A DNA stretch of 64,000 bases, from the NCBI RefSeq assembly GCF_013342145.1, contig NZ_JABUQZ010000001.1, forward strand, positions 2,046,001 through 2,110,000. Direction: 5' to 3'. This stretch comes from Haloterrigena gelatinilytica. GTDB taxonomy: Archaea; Halobacteriota; Halobacteria; Halobacteriales; Natrialbaceae. The notes under the pieces are model-generated. The model worked only from the letters and a program-made list of their open reading frames with translations. It made no database searches and was not told where the DNA came from. The translations under genes were made by a program, and so were the position numbers. Of the stretch, positions 25,171-33,776 are shown piece after piece; position 1 is the stretch's first letter, and every line of letters begins with the position of its first letter.

Positions 25171-26292
25171 TTACGCGTTACGGACCGCCAGCGTGGCCGA
25201 GACGATCGCCTCGGGCGTCACCGGCGCGTCCGTCCACGGGGGCAGCCGGCGGTCGGGGTCGGGCGGCGCGATCGAGCCGGCGTAGCGGGCGAGCTGGTCC
25301 CGCTCGGCCGCGGGATCGTAGGCGAGCCCGTTGAACGCCGCGTCGGCGCGGTACTGCTCGATCAGCCGATCGCCGGCCGCGAGGTACCGCTCCCGGAGGG
25401 TCTCGTAGTCGGGGTCGACGCCGCGCTCCTCGACGACGCGAAGCAGCTCTCCGGCCACCTCGCGGCTCATCCCCTCGAGCCCGGTCTCGCCGGCGACCGC
25501 GCGGTGGTCGTGTTCGTGGCGCCCGAGATCCACCTGCGCGGAGCCGTCGACGCCGGCCGCGTCGAAGGCGTCGCCGAGGGTGCCGACCTCGAGGCCCCAG
25601 GCCCGGGGGGCGCGGAGCCGGCGGGCGAGGGCGGCCGTGGCGGCGAACTCGCCGGCCAGCGGGTACCGGAAGGCACGGAGGTAGTCGAGGATCGGCGCGT
25701 CGTGGCGGTCGGCGAGCGCGCGAACGAGCGGGGCGTAGAACAGCCGGAAGAGCCGCCCGTAGAGCCGACCGTCCTCGACGCGGGCGTAGTACCCCTTCGA
25801 GAAGGCGAAGTCCATCGTCAGGGGTGCGAGCAGGCGCGGGACGTGGCCGGCTTCGTAGCTCCTGGCGTCGGCGTCGTGGACGACGACGTACTCGCCGGCG
25901 TCGGCGGCGGGTCCGAGCGCGAGCCAGACGTCCCGGCCCTTGCCGAACTCGCCGTCTAACCCCGCGTCGGCCAGCAGGGCGTCGACTCGAGGGGCGTTAC
26001 ACCACAGGACGCGAATCGGCAGCGAGAACGACTCGAGCCAGTTGCGAAACGGGCCGATCTCGTCGGCGTCGGCGCGGACGGGAACGAAGACGGCGGCCGG
26101 AGCGGGATCGAGGGACTCGAGTTCCGAGAGAACGCGTTCGGCGGCGGGATTCTCGTGTTCGCGGGCGGTCATCGGGACGACGACGGCCGTTTCGGCGACG
26201 GCGTCGGCGGCCGCGCGGGCGAGGTCGCCGTCGCGGCCGGCGGTCCCGCCGAACTCGTGGAGCGTCGCGATCCGCTCCTGAACGTACTCCAT
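25171..26292 (-). CDS. Glucosyl-3-phosphoglycerate synthase-like glycosyltransferase
   Basis: A 373-residue GT81-type enzyme, start at ATG 26292. It begins EYVQERIATLHEFGG and continues AVVVPMTAREHENPAAERVL. The metal/nucleotide site is VVHDADARSYE near 135, and the sugar-binding FAFSKGYYARVEDGRLYGRL near 165 is the family landmark, followed by FRYPLAGEFAATAALARRL and GLEVGTLGDAF. These enzymes join glucose (or mannose) from a nucleotide sugar to 3-phosphoglycerate, making the precursor of the compatible solute glucosylglycerate, used against salt and nitrogen stress. The phosphatase is not adjacent. Confidence 0.8.
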   Translation of the reverse strand: MEYVQERIATLHEFGGTAGRDGDLARAAADAVAETAVVVPMTAREHENPAAERVLSELESLDPAPAAVFVPVRADADEIGPFRNWLESFSLPIRVLWCNAPRVDALLADAGLDGEFGKGRDVWLALGPAADAGEYVVVHDADARSYEAGHVPRLLAPLTMDFAFSKGYYARVEDGRLYGRLFRLFYAPLVRALADRHDAPILDYLRAFRYPLAGEFAATAALARRLRAPRAWGLEVGTLGDAFDAAGVDGSAQVDLGRHEHDHRAVAGETGLEGMSREVAGELLRVVEERGVDPDYETLRERYLAAGDRLIEQYRADAAFNGLAYDPAAERDQLARYAGSIAPPDPDRRLPPWTDAPVTPEAIVSATLAVRNA

Positions 26293-26450
26293 CGATGGAG
26301 TGTTCGAGCGGACCGGTAAAACGGCCACGACTCCGGCCAGAACGTCCGGTCGTGATGACTAGATTACAGCATCGCGCCACTCAGGTCGTCACGATACAGA
26401 TCTCGATAAAGCACCGGTCTTTTTCTACCCTACGTTCGTAGGGGCGGAAC

Positions 26451-26621
26451 ATGAAATCAGTCCGGAAGGCGCTCCGCGACGGCGAACTCGACAAGGACAC
26501 CTACGACCGGCTCGTCTGCGGCGACTGCGAGAAGGCCCTGAAGACCGAAAACGACCCGGACCAGATCAAGACGATCCGCACCTGTCCGGAGTGCGACGCC
26601 GAGTGGAAGGAAATTCGCTGA
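26451..26621 (+). CDS. HVO_0758-type small zinc-finger protein, 56 residues
   Basis: An ATG at 26451 opens a 56-residue frame. The protein begins MKSVRKALRDGELDKDTYDR and has CGDC near residue 29 and CPEC near 46, giving a four-cysteine zinc site, and ends WKEIR. The pattern matches a family of haloarchaeal zinc-finger microproteins (prototype HVO_0758). Role unknown; some relatives affect motility or biofilms. An AT-rich promoter-like run (TTTTTCTACCC) lies 20-30 bases upstream, so the mRNA may be leaderless. Confidence 0.75.
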   Translation: MKSVRKALRDGELDKDTYDRLVCGDCEKALKTENDPDQIKTIRTCPECDAEWKEIR

Positions 26622-26811
26622 CCGGTCCGACTCGCCCGCTCCCGAATCGGAGTCCCTTCTTCGGTCGCTGTCCGGCAGTGACGATACTCGCGTCGTGTCG
26701 CGTCGACGGCGGCATAGTACGTCGTGTCGGTTCGGTGTGATCGGCGACGGCGATGAGCCGCGTCGACTCTCGAGTCCGCTCGTTCGCACGACTCCTCGCG
26801 TTCTCGGGTCG

Positions 26812-27279
26812 TCAGAACCGAACGTACCGTTCGGCGAGCGGAGACGCCGGCCCGACCAGCGCGCCGTAGACGAGCAGCGCGACGAGACTCCGCCAGTGGA
26901 GGTAGGGGACCGGCGGCGTCCAGCCGAGGGGTCTGAGCCACAGCGGCAACGCGAGCGCGACGCCGAGGCCCCAGACCGCGAGGCCGAAACTCGCGCCGAG
27001 CGTGAGCCCCGTGATCGGATCGGACATGTCCTCCTCGAGGGAACTCAGCCTTCCGAGCAGTCGATACGCGAACGCCCCGACCACGCTGGCCGCTGCCACG
27101 AGCGAGAGACCCGGTATCAGTCCGGGCCGTCCGACGAGGATGCCGACCGACTCGAGCAGGCCGAACGCGTACAGAACGGCCCCGAACCCCGTCCCGCCCG
27201 CGAGTCCGGCGACCGCGATCGCAGCCACGCCTTCGATTCCCCGATCCACGAACTGCCCCTGAACGTGTTCCCCACTCAT
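26812..27279 (-). CDS. Four-helix integral membrane protein, haloarchaeal
   Basis: A 155-residue hydrophobic protein. Four membrane segments are clear: VAAIAVAGLAGGTGFGAVLYAFGLL, GLIPGLSLVAAASVVGAFAY, GLTLGASFGLAVWGLGVALALPLWL and LVALLVYGALVGPASPL. Between the second and third is an acidic cytoplasmic loop (SSLEEDMSDP). No motif or family is recognised. It is preceded by a TATA-like stretch (TTATTTTCG, near 27292) a few bases upstream of the start. It stands alone, divergent from the following + strand genes. Confidence 0.65.
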   Translation of the reverse strand: MSGEHVQGQFVDRGIEGVAAIAVAGLAGGTGFGAVLYAFGLLESVGILVGRPGLIPGLSLVAAASVVGAFAYRLLGRLSSLEEDMSDPITGLTLGASFGLAVWGLGVALALPLWLRPLGWTPPVPYLHWRSLVALLVYGALVGPASPLAERYVRF

Positions 27280-27548
27280 ACGCTTTCGCGGGTTATTTTC
27301 GGCGGTTGATACTTATCTGTTTGTGATTTTTCTGCGCGGATTGTATTCAGAGCGGCCCGACGTGGCCGCGAGGATTAGGTTCGGACGAGTTGCGCTACTG
27401 ATCGGTGATCCGACCCGTCGGATACCGACGGCCGGTCGCCTCCGTCTCACGGCTCGAGTCGCGAGCCGAAACGAGCCTCGAGTCGGCGTTCGACTCGGAA
27501 CGTAATATTCTGCTGACCACTATTGCCGCGACGTGCCAACGACGAGGT

Positions 27549-28061
27549 ATGCACACCGGTCCGCTCGTTCGAGGTCTCGGAATCGCGGCGCTGGCCGCAG
27601 GGCTTCTCGGGTTGCTCGTTCTGGGCGGCGCCGGCTGGTCCCTCGAGGCGATTCCGGCGGCCGACTCGGGTGACGCGAACGAACTCGTCGTCCTCGACGG
27701 CGGCGACTACGACCTCGGGGCGGCGTACCGCGACGCCGGGCCGTCGGCGGCCCCCGAGGCCGAGGCGACCGATCGAGCGGCGACCGCCGGCCTTTCCGCC
27801 GTCGCGTCCGAGGTCGGGAGCACCCTCGTCGCGCCGGCCGACCGCAGCGAGGAGCGTCGCATTGGAGGACTCCTGTACGCGCACGCGATCTCGGCCGTCG
27901 GCGCCGCGCTGGTCGCGGGCCGCGCGCTCGTCGGCTGGCGGCTCGATATCCGCCGGCTCTCCCTCGAACCGACCGGACGGCTGCCCGTCGGTGGCGACGC
28001 CGGGTCGGAGCCGGCCGATCGACAATCGACGACGACTCGAGTCGCGCGAAGCGGGGAGTGA
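27549..28061 (+). CDS. Two-helix membrane protein coupled to a YdjM-like hydrolase
   Basis: A 170-residue protein starting at the ATG at 27549. The first membrane segment is GIAALAAGLLGLLVLGGAGW near residues 10-29 and a second (AHAISAVGAALVAGRALVGW) near 120-140. Between them is a low-complexity, Ala/Asp-rich loop that probably lies outside. Its GTGA stop/start overlap with the following YdjM-like gene shows co-translation. A similar two-gene unit (two-helix protein plus YdjM-like hydrolase) lies at 34141-35308, so the pairing recurs. Function unknown. Confidence 0.6.
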   Translation: MHTGPLVRGLGIAALAAGLLGLLVLGGAGWSLEAIPAADSGDANELVVLDGGDYDLGAAYRDAGPSAAPEAEATDRAATAGLSAVASEVGSTLVAPADRSEERRIGGLLYAHAISAVGAALVAGRALVGWRLDIRRLSLEPTGRLPVGGDAGSEPADRQSTTTRVARSGE

Positions 28062-28597
28062 TCGACGTGGCCGACGGCTTGACGCACGTGCTGGTCGCGT
28101 ACGCGCTCGCGACGCTCCTCTCGGTTCGGTACCCGTGGATCACGGCGCGGCTGGCGACCGTCGCGATGGTCGGCGGGATGCTCCCCGACCTCAATCGGTT
28201 GAAATGGGTTGTCCCGCCGGAGACGATCGAAGCTATGCTCGGCGCGTCGTTTTCCTGGCGGCCGATGCACTCGATCGGCGGCGTGGCGGTCGCGATCTGC
28301 ATCGCCTCGCTGACCGTCCGGGCTGAGTACCGGCGGGCGGTCGCGCTCCTGCTCGCGCTCGGGGCGCTGTCGCACTTCGCGCTCGATCTCCTGTTGGTGC
28401 CGCCGGCGGGCACCTACCAGTACCTCTGGCCGCTCACCGACGCCGACGTCGTCTTTCCGGGCTTCTACAGCAGCCGGGATCGATGGGTCGCACCGGTTTC
28501 GATCGTTCTGGCTCTCGCGGCCCGGTCGGTCGCTCGGCGTCACTCGCGGTCGCCCGAGCGCGAGTCGCCCGAGTCGCCGATGCCGGTGGACGGGTGA
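28058..28597 (+). CDS. YdjM-like membrane metal-dependent hydrolase (first of three)
   Basis: A 179-residue multi-helix membrane protein. The LexA-binding inner-membrane hydrolase pattern is visible: GLTHVLVAYALAT at the start, MLPDLNRLKW near 44, WRPMHSIGGVAV near 69 and ALSHFALDLLL near 106. The conserved His and Asp residues would bind a metal at the membrane face. The GTG start overlaps the previous gene by four bases. Substrates of these archaeal YdjM-like enzymes are not established. Two further members lie at 28639-29196 and 34141-34647. Confidence 0.78.
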   Translation: MIDVADGLTHVLVAYALATLLSVRYPWITARLATVAMVGGMLPDLNRLKWVVPPETIEAMLGASFSWRPMHSIGGVAVAICIASLTVRAEYRRAVALLLALGALSHFALDLLLVPPAGTYQYLWPLTDADVVFPGFYSSRDRWVAPVSIVLALAARSVARRHSRSPERESPESPMPVDG

Positions 28598-28638
28598 GAG
28601 TCGGAGAAGAGTCGTTGGGGTCCGTCGAAACCGTTCCG

Positions 28639-29196
28639 CTACGCGGCTTTTCGCGTGAGTATCGTGACGCTTCGGCGGACGTAGCCGAGCCCGGGCCGTC
28701 CGTCGCGGTACCAGACGAGGAGGGCGACGAACGCGAGGCCGAGTTGCGCCCACTCGTACCAGCCCATCGAGTAGCGCAGGAAGCCCGCGAGGATCCCGTC
28801 GACCGACTCGTACGGCGGCGGGGGAAGAAGCGGCCAGACGAGGAACGTCAACTGGGACGCGTCGGCCGTGAGAATCGCGTTCGGCGGGACGTCCGCGAGC
28901 AGATGCGAGACGTGGCCGACGGCGAACGCGACTCCGGCGTCGGGGCGGTCGAATCGGCTCGCGGCGAGGTAGACGGACGGGAGCAACAGCGCGGCGACGA
29001 AGACGGAGTGGGTGAGCGTCCGCCCGCCGGGGAGGAGTTCGAGCGACCAGGCGAACGGCTTATCGATCAGATCGGGAAACTGCGACCCGATCGCCAGCGC
29101 GATCACCGGCAGCGCGCGCGGCGGGCGGTCGCGGAGGCGGTGCCGGGCGATCGAATAGCACAGGTACGCGACGGCGAGGTGTCCCCAGGGCCACAT
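28639..29196 (-). CDS. YdjM-like membrane metal-dependent hydrolase (second of three)
   Basis: A 185-residue membrane protein on the opposite strand from the first member. It begins WPWGHLAVAYLCYSIA and carries IGSQFPDLIDKPFAW near 32-46, RTLTHSVFVAALLL near 55 and HVSHLLADVPPNAIL near 98, again the H...D...H...HxxxD pattern of the family. At least four membrane helices are evident. Its relation to the neighbouring first copy is distant; the sequence does not look like a recent duplication. Convergent, 41 bases from the other stop. Confidence 0.75.
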   Translation of the reverse strand: MWPWGHLAVAYLCYSIARHRLRDRPPRALPVIALAIGSQFPDLIDKPFAWSLELLPGGRTLTHSVFVAALLLPSVYLAASRFDRPDAGVAFAVGHVSHLLADVPPNAILTADASQLTFLVWPLLPPPPYESVDGILAGFLRYSMGWYEWAQLGLAFVALLVWYRDGRPGLGYVRRSVTILTRKAA

Positions 29197-29387
29197 TGTT
29201 TCGAGGTTGCATCGAACTCCCTAAAGGTACTTCGTTCCGGGACTCGAGCGAGGTGGCTGCGTGCTCGGGAGCGTCGACGATAGTGATTCAACGGATGGAC
29301 GCGGGACTGCGGATTCGATCACCTCGTGGTGAGAAAAACCTGATTGCAGAGAGCTAAGTGGGAGCGTTGCTTATAGCTATCCGCTAT

Positions 29388-29597
29388 ATGGGAGAGGAGA
29401 CGGAGTCTACGGTGTCACTCGAGTTCACGGACGAGGAGATCGAGCGGATACTGATGTGCCTCGCGCTGGCTCGAAACAGTCCGCAGATGAGCGGATCGCT
29501 CGCGGTCGACGACCTCATCGCGCGGTTCGCGACCCACGCCAACGGGAGCGAGATACCCGCTGTCGACGATCCCGCGACGACTCATCAGAAGGACTAA
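29388..29597 (+). CDS. Small acidic haloarchaeal protein, 69 residues
   Basis: Taking the ATG at 29388, the product reads MGEETESTVSLEFTDEEIER and then ILMCLALARNSPQMSGS. The first half is a beta strand and an amphipathic helix, the rest is flexible. A second protein at 36106-36315 has similar size and general style, but I cannot show homology. There is no known domain. AT-rich promoter-like sequence (GCTTATAGCT near 29370) lies close upstream and supports a leaderless or short-leader transcript. Confidence 0.55.
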   Translation: MGEETESTVSLEFTDEEIERILMCLALARNSPQMSGSLAVDDLIARFATHANGSEIPAVDDPATTHQKD

Positions 29598-29718
29598 TCC
29601 GACGCGGATCGCGTCGTTCCGCGACTGGACCTCTGGGAACGGCACAGACTCGAGACTGCGGGATCGGTACGGCATGCATGGGCAGCGCGATTGTGAGGCC
29701 GTTTGCAGTACTCGGGGC

Positions 29719-29946
29719 ATGGGAGCCACAGCGCCATGCCCGAACTGCGACGAAACGGACGTCTGGCTCGAGGAGCGAGCTCGACACATCCAGTACGGCA
29801 GCAACCCGTGCGATCACACGTGGAAACAGGAGAAGGCGACGGAGGACGGGACCGAGACGCACGACGAACGGAACGCGAAGCCGGTCGTGAGCGTCCGGGG
29901 CGTCCGATCGCTCGACGATTCCGCCGCGCGTCGTACGGCCGTCTGA
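29719..29946 (+). CDS. Small putative zinc-binding protein, about 75 residues
   Basis: From the ATG at 29719 the protein reads MGATAPCPNCDETDVWLEE and continues with HIQYGSNPCDHTWKQEK, giving a CxxC and a later Cys-x-His that could bind zinc. The second half is hydrophilic and poorly structured. The frame extends upstream to 29674 but the first 15 codons look random. The only support is the cysteine arrangement and open frame. It could be a false prediction. Confidence 0.4.
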   Translation: MGATAPCPNCDETDVWLEERARHIQYGSNPCDHTWKQEKATEDGTETHDERNAKPVVSVRGVRSLDDSAARRTAV

Positions 29947-30054
29947 CTGACGTTTTTGACCCCGACCGTTGACCCGATCGGTATGATAACTCGACTCCCC
30001 GTCGAGACGTCCCGTATCGAGCAGCGACCGTCGGCGTATCGGAGGCGATAATCC

Positions 30055-30384
30055 GTGTCGTCAGCACAGTCCACGCCGCTACTCCCGCTGGACGCGCGCG
30101 TGACGACGTGGCCGGCGTACCTGCTGACCGTCTGCTGGCCGGGCGCCGGGCACCTCTACGCCCGGCAGTGGCGCCGCGGCTGCTGCTGGGCCGCACTGTG
30201 CGGGGCCGCGCTCGTGTTTCTGAGTCCCGGATCGCTCCTCGCCGCCGGCCCGCTCGTCGATCCGCTCGTCCTCTCGATTCTCCGCCTCGAGACCGTCGCC
30301 TTCGCGGACGTGGCCTTCCCGCTCGCCGTCCTCGCCCTCAGCGCGATCGACCTCTACTCGCTCGCGGTGCTCGAAGAGGTGTAG
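30055..30384 (+). CDS. Small integral membrane protein, 109 residues
   Basis: The product has three membrane segments: YLLTVCWPGAGHLYARQW (with a glycine kink), CCWAALCGAALVFLSPGSLLAAG and FADVAFPLAVLALSAIDLYSLAV. The first helix, PGAGHLYARQWRRG, resembles the TM2-like membrane proteins in which a short Gly/Pro helix precedes an Arg-rich turn. The start at 30055 (GTG) lies right at the end of AT-poor sequence. No function is known. It precedes a short gene-free gap and the convergent DUF35 gene. Confidence 0.6.
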   Translation: MSSAQSTPLLPLDARVTTWPAYLLTVCWPGAGHLYARQWRRGCCWAALCGAALVFLSPGSLLAAGPLVDPLVLSILRLETVAFADVAFPLAVLALSAIDLYSLAVLEEV

Positions 30385-30578
30385 GGAGTAGGGTCGTGCA
30401 ACCGCCGGACGGCCTCCGAAGGAGCGTGGGGCGGTGAAGAGCGTCTCCCGCTCGTACTGAGCGGCCTTCCGGGTCGCGGTCGCCTCCGCAGTCGGGTTCC
30501 GGCGCCCGCGACCGGTGGCGCGTCCCGATCACGCGCGAGACGACGGCCGACTGCCGGCTACTGCAGGACCGGCGGCTC

Positions 30579-30983
30579 TCAGACCGGTTGGAAGCGGTAG
30601 CCGTCCCAGTCCTGGCTCTCCGGCTCGCGGATGCCGGCGTCGGGTTCGCGGAGTTCCTCGACGTGGACCGGTTCGACCTCGTCGCCGGTTTCGATCTCGT
30701 CGGTGGTCACCTGGCCGAGCGCGCGGACCGTCTCGCCGTTGCCGGACTGCGTCCGGCTACTCGAGGCGTCTGACGACGCCTCGCCGATCTCGAACTCGAC
30801 GATAGCGAGCGTGTTGGGTTCGCGGACGCCCGGTGGCGTCGCCGTGCTCGTCGTCCAGGTGACGACTTCGCCGGTGTACTCGCTGAGATCGATCGTGCCG
30901 ACGGGTTCGGCACCGCCGCGACTGCGGGGGTGGCCGGGGTAGCTGATCGAACCGTCCTCGTACTCGTAGGCGTCCATGCTCAT
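30579..30983 (-). CDS. DUF35 OB-fold protein, thiolase partner
   Basis: A 134-residue protein. The OB fold is seen in GTIDLSEYTGEVVTWTTSTA, NTLAIVEFEIG, TVRALGQVTTDEIETGDEVEP. DUF35 proteins bind the thiolase/HMG-CoA synthase pair in archaea and hold the CoA substrate for the transfer. The usual N-terminal zinc ribbon (four cysteines) is missing: no cysteine is present. The gene overlaps the end of the thiolase gene (ATGA), so they are a coupled operon. Confidence 0.75.
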   Translation of the reverse strand: MSMDAYEYEDGSISYPGHPRSRGGAEPVGTIDLSEYTGEVVTWTTSTATPPGVREPNTLAIVEFEIGEASSDASSSRTQSGNGETVRALGQVTTDEIETGDEVEPVHVEELREPDAGIREPESQDWDGYRFQPV

Positions 30984-32176
30984 CGTGCTGCCTCCATGAT
31001 AGTGGTGATAACGCAGTTACCGAAGCCGCCGACGTTACAGCAGAGGCCGATGTCCGCGTCGACCTGCCGCGGGCCGGCTTCGCCGGTCAGCTGTTCGTAG
31101 ATTTCGACCGCCTGTGCGACGCCGCTGGCGCCCAACGGATGGCCCTTCGACTTGAGGCCGCCGGAGGTGTTGATCGGCAGTTCGCCCGTGTCGCGTTCAG
31201 TGTAACCCTCCTCGACGAGTTCCCACGCTTCGCCCTGTTCGGCGAAGCCCAGTCCCTCCATCTGGAGGAACTCGAGGATGGTGAACATGTCGTGGAGTTC
31301 GGCGACGTCGATATCGTCGGGCCCGTAGCCGCTCATCTCGTAGGCGCCCTTGCCGCTCTCGACGACGCCGCCCATCACAGTCGGGTCCTCCCGCTCGTGG
31401 ACGACGTGGGTGTCGGTGGCTCCGTCGACGCCCGAGACGACGACGTAGTCGTCCGTGTACGCTCGCGCGGTCTCCTCGGAACAGAACAGGAGGGCCGCCG
31501 AGCCGTCCGTAACTGGACAGAAGTCGTACAGGCGCAACGGATCGGCGATGACCGGCGACTCGAGGATGGTGTCGACATCGACTTCTTTCTGGAACTGGGC
31601 GTTGGGATTGTCGACGCCGTTCCGGTGGTTCTTGGCGGCGACCGTCGCCAGACTCTCGCGAGGCGCGTCGAACCGCTCGAGGTAGTGGCGGGCGGTGAGG
31701 CCGGCGAAGGAGGGGAGGGTGACGCCGTGTTTGTACTCCGCCGGATGGGTGACCGAGGCGATGATGTCGGTCGATTCGCCGGTCGACCGATGGGTCATCT
31801 TCTCGCCGCCGACGAGCAGCGTCATCTCGCTGGCGCCGCTGGCGATCGACTGCCAGGCGGCGTAGATTCCCGCGCCGCCGCTGGAACTCGTCTGGTCGAT
31901 CCGTTGCGTGTACGCCGGCATCGCGCCGAGGTCGTGAGCGAGGGCGTTCATCACGCCGGTCATCCCCTCGAACTCGCCGCTGGCCATGTTCGACACGTAC
32001 AGGTGGTCGACGTCGCCGGCCTCCGCACCCGCGTCCGCGAGGCACTCCAGCCCGGCCTCCGCGAGGAGCTCGAGGATCCACTCCCCCTCGCGTTGCCCGA
32101 ACTTCGTCATCGACGCGCCGATCACCGCCACGCGATCCCCCGCTTCGTCGGCGGACTGCCGTCGGGACGGCATCAC
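30980..32176 (-). CDS. Thiolase-family protein (SCP2/acetyl-CoA acetyltransferase-like), catalytic cysteine replaced
   Basis: A 398-residue thiolase. The fold is clear from RVAVIGASMTKFGQREGEW, LLVGGEKMTHR, the His of AELHDMFTILEF, and GGLKSKGHPLGASGVAQA near 340, with NVGGFGNCVITTIM at the end. The position of the acyl-accepting cysteine, normally xxxCASG, reads QTSSSGGAG (about residue 92-100), so serine occupies it. A C-terminal Cys and His remain. Partner DUF35 protein follows in a 4-base overlap. It may be a non-canonical condensing enzyme or have lost thiolysis. See the separate finding. Confidence 0.8.
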   Translation of the reverse strand: MMPSRRQSADEAGDRVAVIGASMTKFGQREGEWILELLAEAGLECLADAGAEAGDVDHLYVSNMASGEFEGMTGVMNALAHDLGAMPAYTQRIDQTSSSGGAGIYAAWQSIASGASEMTLLVGGEKMTHRSTGESTDIIASVTHPAEYKHGVTLPSFAGLTARHYLERFDAPRESLATVAAKNHRNGVDNPNAQFQKEVDVDTILESPVIADPLRLYDFCPVTDGSAALLFCSEETARAYTDDYVVVSGVDGATDTHVVHEREDPTVMGGVVESGKGAYEMSGYGPDDIDVAELHDMFTILEFLQMEGLGFAEQGEAWELVEEGYTERDTGELPINTSGGLKSKGHPLGASGVAQAVEIYEQLTGEAGPRQVDADIGLCCNVGGFGNCVITTIMEAAR

Positions 32177-32297
32177 CGGTCACCTCCCGACGTCGACGGC
32201 CGGCGGGTTCGGCGGCGCGGTATCCGAGCGGCGGATCGGAAGTCGCTCGCCGCGCGGCCTCGAGAAGGAGTCTCCGGTCGCGTCGTTCGGGAGACGG

Positions 32298-32864
32298 TCA
32301 TCGCTGTCCCCCTGGAATCAGCGACGGGTCCGGCCCCGCGGCGGGCGCGTCGCGGTCCGCCGCGTCGGACTCGACCGCGGACAGCCACTCGTCGACGGTG
32401 TACGTCCGCTCGTCGGCGGTGTTCGGCCGTTCCGTATACGGGACGACTCCGCGGAGGGCCGCCGGATCCGTCACGTCCCCGTCCGCGGACAGCGCGAGCG
32501 CCACGACCGGGACGCGAACGCGCTCGCGCGCGGCGGCCGACTCCGTTCCGAGCGGCGACGTCGGGCGTTCGCGTCGGCGAAATCCCGGCTCGATCGAACA
32601 CCCGTTTCGGTCGGCCCAGCGCTCGAACGCGGCCACGAGTTCGCCCCGCGACGGCGCGCTCGCGGCGCCCGTTTCCGGCGGCCAGCCGGAGACCCGGTAC
32701 TCGTCGATTCGCCCGGCCTCGCAGAGGGACTCCAGTCGTCCGACGACGCCGTCGACGATCTCGGCGATCGGGGCGGGGACGCCGGATCGAACGTAGCAGT
32801 CGATCCGGAGGTCCGCCGACTCGAGCGCGACGGCCGAAGACGGGGCGGGCTCACCGGCCGACAT
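32298..32864 (-). CDS. Haloarchaeal hypothetical protein paired with a winged helix
   Basis: A 188-residue acidic protein. The first 45 residues (LRIDCYVRSGVPAPIAEIVD, then GVVGRLESLCEAGRIDEYRV) are mixed alpha/beta, followed by WPPE and a helical middle (SRGELVAAFERWADRNGCSI). Near 115 is RVRVPVVALALSADGDV. The tail is Pro/Ala-rich. I do not recognise a named domain. Its start overlaps the end of the small winged-helix gene at 32851-33066 by 14 bases, so it is translated with it; a regulator with an effector or partner domain is plausible. Confidence 0.6.
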   Translation of the reverse strand: MSAGEPAPSSAVALESADLRIDCYVRSGVPAPIAEIVDGVVGRLESLCEAGRIDEYRVSGWPPETGAASAPSRGELVAAFERWADRNGCSIEPGFRRRERPTSPLGTESAAARERVRVPVVALALSADGDVTDPAALRGVVPYTERPNTADERTYTVDEWLSAVESDAADRDAPAAGPDPSLIPGGQR

Positions 32865-33066
32865 AGCCGTCCTCCGTCCGCCGAATGAAATCCCGATCGT
32901 CGAGCGATGCGAGAAGCGGCAAGAGCGTGAGTTTGGAGAGCCCTAACAGCTGCTGCAGTTGGGTGACCGTCGGCTCGTCCGTCACGCGGACGGCCAGATA
33001 GACCAGTTTGGCCTGCGGCGATGCGAGCTCGTTCGGAACTGTTAGTCGGCGTTCACTCGTGGACAT
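32851..33066 (-). CDS. Small winged-helix DNA-binding protein
   Basis: A 71-residue protein starting at the ATG at 33066. It reads VPNELASPQAKLVYLAVRVT, then DEPTVTQLQQLLGLSKLTL as helix and LLPLLASLDDRDFIRRTEDG as the recognition and wing part. This is a minimal TrmB/MarR-style domain. It is first in a two-gene unit with the following hypothetical protein, overlapping by 14 bases. Targets unknown. Confidence 0.7.
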   Translation of the reverse strand: MSTSERRLTVPNELASPQAKLVYLAVRVTDEPTVTQLQQLLGLSKLTLLPLLASLDDRDFIRRTEDGYVGR

Positions 33067-33120
33067 CACAGCCACGTGCCACGGGTGCCGCCATAAACGT
33101 AGACTGAGACTGACACACAT

Positions 33121-33776
33121 GGATTCGTGAAAATCAACAAATGAAAGCTCGATAATAAAGTGGTATTACCAGGGAATAGCTCGCGGTCGAATCCCCGTCG
33201 CGAGCCGTCTCGACGTGACCGCCGCGACTTTCGGCCGCCATCGGTGCGTCCGTCTCGGTTTCCCGACGTCGGGGCGATCGGCGTCGGTCGCTTCGCGTCC
33301 TCGACTCACCATCGATACGGGACCGCTCTGTGGATCGTCTCGAGTCGGCGGCAGCGTGCTCGAGTCGCGTGTCGGCGTCGTGTTCGTCCGCCTGCTCTCG
33401 AGCGCATCGGCCCGTCGCTCGCGGTCGCGACGCGCTCTCGTTCCGAACTCGTCGGTCTCCCGTGGTCAACCATCATTCTGGACGGCGCGCACGCCGCTCG
33501 GTAGTCACGGTAGTGCCGTCGCAGGTCAGATCAGAACTGTTCTGGCTGCCACCGGCGCCGCTGATCGAGTCGCGGTGAACATCGGGTGACGGGGGCCGCG
33601 GTCACCGGGCCGCCGAACGCGAGCGGGGCAGCGGGCTGGTCGATGGTGCGGCGGCGCTCGAGTCGGACTCGTTCGACGACTAGGAGCAGGCGTTTTCGCC
33701 GAACCAGACGATCGGCCACCTCCCACGGCTTTCGCCTCGCTACCGCTGTACCGCTACAGAAGCCGCGCCGAACTGC
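33121..33776. other. Gene-free stretch, 656 bases
   Basis: No frame on either strand has convincing protein character; open frames are composed of Arg/Ser/Pro-rich nonsense. It is GC-rich except for the first 60 bases (AAATCAACAAATGAAAGCTC near 33130), which could hold the promoter of the winged-helix gene on the minus strand. I see no tRNA, repeat array or hairpin beyond short dyads. Confidence 0.5.

Noticed and set aside
31139-32866. A 575-codon plus-strand frame opposite the thiolase
   Set aside because: It is a shadow of the thiolase and the next gene; no known fold is present.
33134-33504. Several short frames in the gap after the winged-helix gene
   Set aside because: All are low-complexity arginine/serine-rich translations of GC-rich DNA with no start signals.
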